Shown one piece after another: positions 55,649 to 64,000 of a stretch of DNA of 64,000 nucleotides; the first letter of the stretch is position 1; each line of letters begins with the position of its first letter. The notes beneath the pieces were generated by a model. It had not been told where the DNA came from. It saw nothing but the letters and a program-made list of their open reading frames with translations, and searched no databases. The stretch comes from Deroplatys truncata (lineage: Eukaryota; Arthropoda; Insecta; Mantodea; Mantidae), in assembly GCA_030765065.1 (NCBI GenBank), contig CM060979.1, forward strand, positions 20,737,001 to 20,801,000, written 5' to 3'. Made by a program: the position numbers and the translations under genes.

Positions 55649-55809
55649 TTAGCTAAGAACCGAAACCAACACAACATGTTCTCCTCTTATCAGCAGTTGG
55701 TTAACATGTCGTTCACAAACCTCGTATTGCTTCCCAGCAGTTTCTTTTACTACAACGCTAGGCGGCCTTGGTACTTTTTTCCACAATTTGCAAGGAGTTT
55801 CTGATTCTC
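55649..55809 (-). CDS. Candidate terminal exon of a host gene, function unknown
   Basis: On the minus strand a T-rich tract and TTTGTAACAG (a good 3' splice site) precede 53 codons ending in TAG. The peptide includes CKLWKKVPRPPSVVVKET and ERHVNQLLIRGEHVVLVSVL. The upstream part of the same open frame (to 55885) is T-rich and reads as intron. The ending resembles the last strands of Sm/LSm folds (R..I..L.IRG..VVLV, compare SmD2), but the match is short and from memory. No other exon was found in the window. Alternatives: chance frame, or exon of another family. Confidence 0.4.
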
Positions 55810-56034
55810 CTGTTACAAACAAAACAAACACAAACAATATTAACATTATTGTTGGCTTGCAATAATAATTAGTAAGGACATACAATGTTTAAACATTCAC
55901 AGTGATCATGCACATTTTATTCTGATCTGATTCAACACTGAAACAATTTCTGTGTATTCCACAAAGCACTGCTTCTCTCATGAATGGGAATATTGACATG
56001 TTCTTAATATCCAACCAAATATAATTCTATTGTA

Positions 56035-56576
56035 CAGAGAGAGCCAAAAAACTACGAACCGGCTGCGCGGTGTATTTCCTGTCCGCGTCCTCGGCGCACG
56101 TTGCCGTCTGCCGCTATCATAGAAAGGCGCGGATGAAACCATACAACATTTTTAAAACTACTTTTGAAGGCTTTAATTACCAACTTTATGAAAGGAGATG
56201 CTGAAACTGGCCACCGTCGTTGTCCATACATTTTTAGCACCTCTTTAGGAAACTATCCATCACTCGCCGTAGTACACGTTGAGAAATGCTGGCAATTTCC
56301 TGGCGGTTATTTTGTTTTAATTCTTCCAGGTTGTGTGGGTTTGTCTTGTACACCTTGTTTTAAGTTACCCCAGAGATAGAAATCGCAGGGGATTAGGTCG
56401 GCGAACCGAGGGGTCCACAAATCTCCACTAATAATTCTGTCCTCAAACACACTTTCATAAAGTTGTTAAGTAAAGTCTTTAAAAGTAATTTAAAAATGTT
56501 GTATGGTTTCATCCGCGCCGAGAATGCGGACAGGAAAAACACCGCGCAGCCGGTTCGTAGTCTTTTGGCTCTCCTG
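56035..56576 (-). mobile_element. Tc1-like long-TIR element, second copy
   Basis: CAGAGAGAGCCAAAAAACTA at the left and, inverted, CAGGAGAGCCAAAAGACTAC at the right; TA lies outside both (56033-56034, 56577-56578). Inverted repeats of about 140 bp, the right one with a small deletion. The middle carries the transposase piece of 12798 on the minus strand (VFEDRIISGDLWTPRFADLI-like). Non-autonomous. Confidence 0.85.
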
Positions 56577-56733
56577 TATTAGCAGAATGAAAACAAACTG
56601 ATCAAACTTCATCTTTATATAAGTTACAGTTGCATTTTCTGTTGCACATTTAGACACTTCCCTCCACAATGAAAATTAGACAAAAACATAGGTAATGCAA
56701 GCATAGAAGCCTACGTCCACATTGGCTGCGTTA

Positions 56734-56774
56734 ACATAAACATGACCGCAAACATAGAAGTGTCATGTTTATGT
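56734..56774. repeat. 13-bp perfect inverted repeat
   Basis: ACATAAACATGAC (56734-56746) and GTCATGTTTATGT (56762-56774) are separated by 15 bp, with weaker pairing outside (GCGT/ACGC). It could be the core of a small palindromic element or a hairpin. Not linked to a gene. Confidence 0.7.
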
Positions 56775-56819
56775 CTACGCCAAATATAAGAAACTAGCCA
56801 ATCAGAGAGGGATTCAGAT

Positions 56820-57060
56820 CACGTGCGCATTGTGCCATCTCTCACTACGAGGGGTCGTTAAAGGGGTGAACCTCCCCTAAAAGGGGGAAGGTGGCCCTTT
56901 GACTTTAGCCATTCCGGGCTTAGGCCCTTGCTGGCTTAAGGAAATTGGAGGAAGTATGGTGGTTGAGGGTGGCAATTGGTTTTGGGGATTTTTTTTTTGT
57001 GTTGAATGAAGGGTGAAGTAAATCTCACATCACATTTTCCGTCGCCATGTGTTGACTCGC
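56820..57060. other. GC-richer block of unknown nature
   Basis: Contains 'ggtgaacctcccctaaaagg' and 'ttccgggcttaggcccttgc', which look like a SINE body, but no head or second copy is seen in the window. The rest of 56577-57240 holds only the inverted repeat at 56734. Confidence 0.3.
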
Positions 57061-57286
57061 TGTCTTTCTGTGTAAAATCACGGGCCAGAAATCACTGGGA
57101 TACCTATAAAACTCGCAGCAAAACAAATTGTGTTGGTAGGTAGTGCTTTATTGTCCTTTAAAGTTTAAACGATTGCCTAACTCTTCTTCATTATTTACAT
57201 GTACACGCTATCTAACTAGAAATGGCCCATTTAGAGCAGTTACAAGTCCCTTCGAGCGAGCGCGTCGCTTTGGCTAACATTATGAT

Positions 57287-58032
57287 TAAGCCCCGGATTC
57301 TTAGGTTCTGACCTATTTTATTCCTGACCTCCTACACTCCAAACTTCGGTTTATTTTAATGTTTTAGTTACCAACGAGTAATATACTTCAATTTTATAGA
57401 GCCTAAATTGACCTAATTTTACGTTAGGACCTAATAAAACCTATTTTTCGTGATAGAACCTAAAAGTGCCTAATTCGGTTATTTAAGCAAATAAGAGTAG
57501 CTTTATGAATATAAAAGTATTTTTAAAACGAAGGGAGACCGTTCGAATAAGGAAACTATTAAATAATTAGATTATGAAATCTTGCGCAATACCTTACAAT
57601 AATAAACTTTAATTAAACCGTCCGCCACAATAATAAAGTAATTAAAACGTTCGCCGCCTTCAGTTATCATTTTCTAGCTATAGTCGAAAGAGGTGGTCAG
57701 TGGCACGCGGCATTTCTGAAACGTGTGATGTTTACATACCGCAACAATAGGTGAAAACAGAGGCAAACATTTTAATAGAGCTGTTGAGTAGTATGCATTA
57801 TTGCTTCTTCCGTTATAGCAAGTTTCTAACACATTTTTGAATTTGGTACTTTCAAATACATAATAAAGTTACAGTTAATTTAAAGTTAGTGTTTTAAACG
57901 AAGTGCCCAGTGATTTGCATGAATATATATCCCAAGGATCCTATAAATTCCTAAATTCAGCATATAAGATCCTAATACACTGATACATAGAACCTAATTT
58001 TAACTTTTTAGAACCTAAAAATCCGGAGCTTA
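57287..58032. mobile_element. hAT-type MITE with perfect 8-bp target duplication
   Basis: Terminal inverted repeats TAAGCCCCGGATTCTTAGG and, inverted, TAAGCTCCGGATTTTTAGG, continuing TTCT. The perfect duplication ATTATGAT lies at 57279-57286 and 58033-58040. 746 bp, no transposase. Many subterminal ACCTA/GCCTA words (such as GACCTAATTTT, AACCTAAAAGTGCCTAATT) cluster near both ends and may be transposase sites. The empty site is visible in the relative at 17160 ('gcttgtattatagttagcc'). Confidence 0.9.
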
Positions 58033-58069
58033 ATTATGATATAAGTCACAAGCTATTGATTCGGGTTAC

Positions 58070-58328
58070 GGCCACACCGTGGTCTACGGGTACCATGCTG
58101 GGCTCTATTTCCTGAGGTCGCGAGTCAAACCAGGCGGAGGGCGAAGGATTTTTTTTGGGGCCTAAAAATCCTTAGCATGGTTTCCTTCGGAAGGGAAGTA
58201 AAGCCGCTGTGTAGATTTACGGCACGTAAAAGAACCTATGAGTAAAATTTCCGGTCTTTCAAGCCCAGTATAGAATGGGACGCTAAGAGTAGTCAAAGAG
58301 TGTCCATAAATAAAACCCAGTTTAATTT
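58070..58328 (+). repeat. tRNA-derived SINE, family B
   Basis: Head CACCGTGGTCTACGGGTACC (worn A box), B region GAGGTCGCGAGTCAAACC, body 'acggcacgtaaaagaacc' and tail 'tccataaataaaacccagtt'. A small deletion in the body. Confidence 0.8.
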
Positions 58329-59040
58329 TAACCGTGCCTGGCGTGGAGCAGTGGTTTAAAAGCTATTTAACTTTTACGCAAGTAGCTCGAGTTCAATTCT
58401 CCGTAGTGGATTGTTATCTTCTATTTTTTATAACTCGTTTTACTGTAATATAGTAAATAATATTGCTTGTATTATTTCATTTTACTTACAAAAATGGTGA
58501 TATTTGTGCTTATAAACTTAGACCAATTAAAAAAATTGTCATGGTTGTCATCTACCGGCATGAGACTACCAAATAAACGCCACATACGTAAAACATAAAT
58601 TAAGAAAACCTGTCATATTCATGTTCGTGTATTTAAAATGAAAGAGCGGGAAGTTGAGTAGCTCCACGGAGATTTGAGCTTGCAACCTTCAAGAACAGTA
58701 AGGTAACTCTCTACCACTGGGCTAAGAGTACTGCAGTACGACATTCTAACGAGCTTTAGTCATACTCCGCTTGAGCACACCATAAATCAATAAAGTGTGT
58801 TTTGATTGCAAATATTCAGCGTTGAAAAACACTGAAACATCTTCCTGAAATCTCGTACTATATGACTTATTTTCTCGGAAGATATCTATGATTATTTTTG
58901 TGTTCCCCATCATAACTACTACAAGAATATACGCAGTCGTATGAACAAGCTTGACCGTCCCGAGCGCTCACGGAAGTACACGATTCGAGCTCCGTCTCTC
59001 AGGCGCCGGCCAGTTTTAAATTACCCGAGTGTACATTCCT

Positions 59041-60014
59041 TTTTAGTCGTGTGTACTGTCGGTGGTCACTTCGCAGGTCGCCATGTTAGCTCAGCTGTTT
59101 CACGTTCTCTTGCGACTGCCTGCTGTTTATGTTTCAGTTTGCCGTCGTAAATCCTCCATAATATGTCAAAATACAACGGTCATTCTGAAAATAGGGAAGT
59201 TCCTTACAGCCAGTCCTGGTTCATAATATTTAATGTGTAGATCTCGCCCTCTGTCACAACCCGTTACATTCACCACGTAATAAGGTCTGCTGTACCAACG
59301 GCCCATTTCGCTGTCTGTATCTTATTCAACGTAACGGACGAGTGGCCGGCTGAAACGAAACGTGCGCTTCTTTACTTTCTGAATGACTCTCGCTTAACTT
59401 CTTGGGGGAAAAATTGCTCCTCTCATGTGTGCAATAATCCTTAAGTACCTCATTATTTCGCGGCCTGCCACTACGCAGCAAAGTAGGTAGTTAATTCGTA
59501 TGTGTAAGATCAACAAATGATCGCCGATTTGGCATTCTGTATAAAGCTAGAATAAGTAAGCCGCTTATGAAATGTCGAGAGTCTCTTGCAGTGTGCATTG
59601 GGCTGTAAAATCTGAAGCTTCAAAGAGTGAAAAGAAAATGATAGATACTTTATTGGAGGACAAAATCGAAAGTAATACAGATAGCGAAACAGCACCAGTG
59701 ACCGTGAAATATGCTCCACTTGGGAATTCACTGCAACACATTTTGGCAGTTTATCTGATTACCCTACACCAAACTAATCTATTAGGGAATTTAGGTACAG
59801 CGAGGACGGCGTGTCATCTGCTGCTGTAGCAGATGTTGCTCGACAGAGATTTCGGAGTTCAAAGTCGAATGCTAAGTGCGGATATATATGTACACATCCT
59901 AAAAATCGGTAACCAAGCTGTACGGAGGACACCGGCCCCATTTTCACAATAAATTCATGGCCCGATATCTGATACGTTGCATTCTGATAGTGGTATACTT
60001 CTGTTATATTTATT
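59041..60014. other. No recognised feature
   Basis: The 85-residue plus frame at 59572-59829 (KSEKKMIDTLLEDKIESNTD) is low-complexity and acidic, with no family match I can name. No repeat seen. Confidence 0.3.
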
Positions 60015-60892
60015 TGTTGAGCCCCACGTTTGGGAGCCAATTTGCGACGGTATTATTTATAATGTTTGTGTATTTGTGTTTACTTCACGTGGTGAAGCCA
60101 TTTTGTGACGTGATTCTTTGTTAGGTTTGTTAGCTCCATCTGGTGTTAGCAATTTGCGGCAGTATTAGTGTTTGTTTAAAAGAATGCTACTGTTATTTTA
60201 TTTAATTTTGGTTCTCTGTCCTCCGGCTAGCTATGATCTTTTTGGTCGAGCACTTCTCTTTATACAGGTTGTGTAAACGGAAAGGAGTCTTTTATCCAAA
60301 GATAACACTGATGAAGGAATTTGTTTTACACTTTTATTGTCGAACACATTCACTATCACATTTACACATTGATCTTGACACTCGCCAAACTGAAACTGTT
60401 ATAATAACTTATTTACTGATCATTCTTAATTCGAGTACTTCAACTTTCTGTGTAATTAACTTTACAACACTTGAGATTTTTCATAACTCTGCTGGACTGA
60501 AGGCGACGTGTAACGTACAAATATTTTCGATGAACTGACGGACTGAAGACGACGTGTAGCATACAAATATTTTCGGTGAACTGACGGACTGAAGGACTTT
60601 ACCTCTAACCTAGCCCTTTTTATACTCCTACACCCCGATATGCCTAAAGATTATAACTGAGCTGCAATTGGCTAATAAAACGCGCCAACATTAGCGTCTA
60701 TTTTTATATCCAATGAAAATTATGAATACATATGCTCTAGGTATAATGTTCCAGCAAATTCTAAAGGAAAAACGCGCCAACATTACGTAACTTCCTCGTC
60801 TCTAATAATGATAAACAGCTCACCCCCTCGCTGCATTATTGCACGCTATTATTGTCAGTTTCAGTAAGGCAGTATAAACTTACTTCCCAACA
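60015..60892 (-). mobile_element. Solo LTR fossil, family 3
   Basis: On the minus strand TGTTGGGAAGTAAG at the start and CGTGGGGCTCAACA at the end. A TATAAAAAGG box is at 60615-60624 and a tandem pair of about 50-bp units at 60492-60600. 878 bp, whole-looking ends, no internal genes. It shares the 3' CCAAACGTGGGGC-type block with family 2, so it may be a related lineage. Superfamily not determined. Confidence 0.75.
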
Positions 60893-60994
60893 ATAATTAC
60901 AATCAACAAACATCTCAAACCAATGTCACATAATAACGCATATTCATACTATAATCACTCTTTACATTTAAATAATTTGTGATACAAATTACTG

Positions 60995-61145
60995 CATCAA
61001 TTCACACGACTTTCTCTACTCACTCATACAAAATATTCTTATTCTATCTATTCCTTGTTAATCCGGATAAACTTTCAGTTAACATTTACACATTTTGTTG
61101 ACGATACGGTAGGTAAAGCGATAGATTTTTTTAAAGAGCGTGTCG
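60995..61145 (+). mobile_element. Family A 5' fragment
   Basis: 'cacacgactttctctactca', 'attcttattctatctattcc' and 'gttaatccggataaactttc' match the A 5' region, which then fades. Confidence 0.65.
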
Positions 61146-62246
61146 GGTAACCACTTTTGTTTACTTTTCCCTTTCCGCCATGTTGCAGATTTCGTGACGC
61201 ACTGTAAATATTCGCATTTAATTGGTCAAAGCCATCAAATCATTGTCAAACCATGATCGTTTAGAGCATGTCCTTATTTGCTTTCAAAATTTTCAAAGGG
61301 TTTAAAAGTATTTGAAGCAATTTGACAGGAAAAGTTGTGACAACCCTTGAAAGGTCTTGTAAAATATTGAATTTGACTAAAATTTGATCGTGTACAAAGG
61401 GGCTTTAAAAACGAAAACCACATGTCCGGTGGGTAAGTACTGACTTCGCTTGCACATGTTTCAATACTATAATCACAAAATTCATCTAAATTTTGATCTT
61501 AAGGCTTGACGGACATCAAGTCATGCTGACTATTGACTTTGGTCAGTGTGTAGTTTGTTACTGGTAAGAGTGAAATAAGAAAGTGATTGTATGAATTGCC
61601 ATTTCTTGACGAGTTTATTGGAAACTGTAACTTGACAAATGTATTTTATGATCAAGGACGTAATGTCTAGGTGTTTGACAATGTTATAATTTTAACCAAA
61701 CCTGTATTAAGGTTGTTCATAATGTTTCACCAACCTTGTAGGAACTAACAACTCTATTCTCGCAGATTTCTACCTGCTATGATTTTGTAGGAATTTAAAA
61801 GCGACCCAAAATCGAAACTTCCTTTCCTTTATCGTCCAGAAATCTAAAAGCTAACTACGTACATTGCATCCGAGCAGGGATATACGTGACCTCTATCCAA
61901 ACAGCTTCCGGGTGAAAACACTCGAGATTTCCTGTTGACACATTTAAACATCACCAACCCAAGTTCACAGCCACGGAAGTGTTTGCTGCACGATTGCGGA
62001 CATTTCCGTCAGCACGCAGGACTCAGGTGCGAATTCAAGACGATAGTCCATCCGGTCGAGGTTAACCGCCATGACTTGGCCCTGACCTACTCTATTCCCT
62101 TCCTCCAGCTTCCCAAAATGACCTTGTGTGACTATGACAAAGCAGTGGCTAGCATTACCCGTAGTACTTCCTGCTGCGCTGCTCCTCTCGCGCCCGGCGG
62201 TAGGCAGACAAGCGAGCATCAACGATTTTTACTCTCCCGGCCACAT
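61146..62246. other. No recognised feature
   Basis: A 121-residue plus frame (61935-62300) overlaps a family A fragment at its end and has no motif. Nothing else recognised. Confidence 0.3.
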
Positions 62247-62720
62247 AACTATATGGTGAGTAGAGGGAATGTTGTATTCCACTCAAAAATTCGATGCTGA
62301 GACTTCACTGGAAGTGCACGTTTTGGGATCCCCTTTACTCCAAAAGAGCAATTCTAGAAAAAGCTGGTTAAATACCAAAGCTTTTGTTTATGTTCAGGGA
62401 TGCGACACGAAGATCTCCCACCTCAAACTATCCTTTACTTGGAACAATCTTCGTTAATTTTTATCGCTCAAAAACGACTCTTTTAACGATTTATATCTTG
62501 AATGTTGTGGAAATATCCTGTGAATCTCGGTTTATTTAAACGAGTTTTGTATTATACGGGAGTCTCAAAAGATGCACAAAACTTACTACAGGAAAAATGT
62601 AAAGCCAATTAAACAACATGTGTTCAGTATTTTTTCCCGTAATCTCGGCCGTTATATATAATGGAAAGTTTAACACCTTTCCTAAGCGTCATCTAAGGTA
62701 GTGAAAGTAAAAATAAGTTT
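62247..62720 (-). mobile_element. Family A, old minus-strand copy
   Basis: 'tattccactcaaaaattcga', 'tgagacttcactggaagtgc', 'aactatcctttacttggaac' and 'tatcttgaatgttgtggaaa' follow the A order in reverse with many changes and several deletions; the 5' end is lost. Confidence 0.7.
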
Positions 62721-62779
62721 TAAAAGAATAGTTTGTAGAAGAGATATAAAAATAAATCGTGGTTATCAGGAAGCGCAGC

Positions 62780-63118
62780 AGGATTTTGGCACTTAAGCGT
62801 ACATTCGCCTATTATGCTTCTGGGAACCTCCAGGAGGAAGGGATGAAGTGAAGGTCGCAGAGGGCTACTAGATCCAGCGCGGCGGGAAAACCCACCAAAC
62901 AAAACTATCGTCATACGCCTTACCTGCGGCTTATTCGCCTGATCCTTCGAAATGAAACGACAGCAAAATTCGCAGCATTATATAATCCACACCAGCATTC
63001 CCTATCAACTAAGAAAACTAACAGAACAAGGTCAAATTGGCCGACCCAACGAGTATCGAACCGGGACTTCCCGAATGCGAGACTCATACGTTACCGCAGG
63101 GCCATCTCACTCGGTAAA
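62780..63118 (-). repeat. tRNA-derived SINE, family D, worn
   Basis: The minus-strand head ACCGAGTGAGATGGCCCTGC, CATTCGGGAAGTCCCGGTTC (B box GGTTCGATACT) is well kept. The body is degraded and shortened, ending near 'ttcctcctggagg' words shared with 28340. Confidence 0.75.
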
Positions 63119-64000
63119 ACAAATGATACTGGGTAGGAAAATTCAATTCATGGAATTGAAACATAAGAATTTCTTTAGGGGGGGCTATTAAGGGATATAT
63201 TTCAGTTCTCTTCAACCTCTATTTACGCGGTCAAAATATTTAATCATATAAACAAAATTTTGTAATGAGCTCATTACTCCACTTTAGTTTTTAAACGCCG
63301 CCTTCTGGAACTCCACTTTACTACGGCGAAAATGCATACCTTTCCGGAAGTGCCACAAGAAGAACAGAAGTATAGTCATAATTGTTGCACTACACAAGAA
63401 AGAAAAGGGAGACAAAAAGACGGAGGGGGAAAAAAAAGCTACACGCGCGTCTCTGAAAAGCTCAAGGTGCAAAGTGTGTTTACTTGCAACTACTAGTTAC
63501 AAAGATTGAAGATATGGCATCAAGGTCAAGGTGAGAGGAGAAAAAGAGAGAGCTGCCGCCCCATCATAAATGGGACAGCAGCTTTCAGGGTGCAGTATTA
63601 TTTGCTAAAGTAGGGACAGAAATTTATGCTCTAGTTCCCTTCATGCATTGTGTAAACTATATGAATTATTTAACTCGCCAAACTTCAATACTGAAGAGTT
63701 AGGATATACAAGCATCACGCCACTGAATTGAATGACGTGAAGTTTCAATTGGGGATGATTGCGAACCTGCAGGGATATTTTCGGAATTGCATTTTTAAAA
63801 CTATATTAACGGTTAAGTTAAACTGAATTTAATATTACGTATAAGTACAACCACGACACTTGAGCTCAATTTCGAGAACTGCTTAACAGCCACCTTCATA
63901 CCGTGAGGGAACGGCCACGACCGGATAAGACGGGGATTCACCGACGTGACGTGAGCTATTGATTGCGTTGCGTGGAGCTACTGTATTAGGAGTTTAGCTA
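63119..64000. other. No recognised gene; one small hairpin
   Basis: The only structure seen is a hairpin-like repeat at 63551-63584 (CTGCCGCCCCAT / ATGGGACAGCAG, imperfect). Frames are short and without motifs. Confidence 0.3.

Larger units (their letters stand above)
57245..59040. mobile_element. Second TIR element with convergent tRNA-like modules, carrying a hAT MITE and a SINE
   Basis: Its left end AAGTCCCTTCGAG and 'cgctttggctaac' match 17160-17220 in reverse. After two insertions, 58330-59040 matches the rest of 16508-17130 in reverse: GGAGCAGTGGTTTAAAAGC with GAGTTCAATTC (plus head), and CAGTGGTAGAGAG with AGGTTGCAAGCTCAAATC (minus head, 58650-58735), then 'gttccccatcataactacta' and the end ACCCGAGTGTACA. 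No protein encoded. Confidence 0.7.

Noticed and set aside
59572-59829. 85-residue acidic frame as a host exon
   Set aside because: No splice signals I trust, no motif, and the sequence is low-complexity.

Overview
The window is repeat-dominated eukaryotic nuclear DNA, most likely from an insect with a large genome. The grounds are several tRNA-derived SINE families, mariner, Tc1-like and hAT transposon fossils with insect-type transposase signatures, RNase-H-bearing and Jockey/CR1-like LINE fragments, solo LTRs, and almost no open coding sequence. A polyneopteran (cockroach, termite or stick insect type) is a guess, not a result. There are no operons, CRISPR arrays, rRNA genes or intact tRNA genes. 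Most reading frames are chance frames inside repeats.

The dominant feature is one interspersed family, called family A here, in at least 35 full or partial copies covering roughly 30% of the window by my hand-mapped boundaries. Full copies are about 0.8-1.1 kb. They start near AATCTGATGTGTTACAC, carry a subterminal ACTTTCTCTAC, have a (CA)n microsatellite about 200 bp from the 3' end, and finish with a small hairpin and GTAGAGAAAGTAA. Two subfamilies (A1, A2) differ at the 5' repeat, both hairpin arms and the 3' repeat by matching changes. The layout resembles the non-autonomous Helentron-related elements (DINE-1/HINE type) of Drosophila. Copies sit inside one another, inside transposase genes, in head-to-head pairs and in tandem.

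Layout. 0-6 kb: a SINE inserted into another SINE's tail, A copies, a collapsed mariner. 6-16 kb: A copies of both strands, a solo LTR, two long-TIR Tc1-like elements, a tRNA-Leu/Ser-like SINE. 16-20 kb: an unusual TIR element with two tRNA-like modules, a SINE, a TIR element and a solo LTR. 20-31 kb: a hAT-like element, a mariner split by an A1 copy, two same-strand LTRs 2.8 kb apart, a BED-finger frame and a GC-rich repeat of unknown class. 31-44 kb: a LINE RNase H fragment, several SINEs, a young mariner near 35 kb, two Tc1-like transposase fossils and more A copies. 44-51 kb: a three-level nest (A2 holding A1 and a solo LTR), then a tandem run of A1 3' parts split by a hAT element with an 8-bp target duplication. 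51-57 kb: the least repetitive part, with a LINE reverse transcriptase fossil, a local duplication and one candidate host terminal exon (55649-55809, minus strand). 57-64 kb: a second copy of the tRNA-like TIR element carrying a hAT-type MITE and a SINE, then a solo LTR and older fragments.

The best candidates for something undescribed are the covarying terminal structure of family A, the TIR element with two convergent tRNA-like modules, the GC-rich repeat F, and the candidate terminal exon. All boundaries were read by eye and may be off by several bases unless a target duplication is given.
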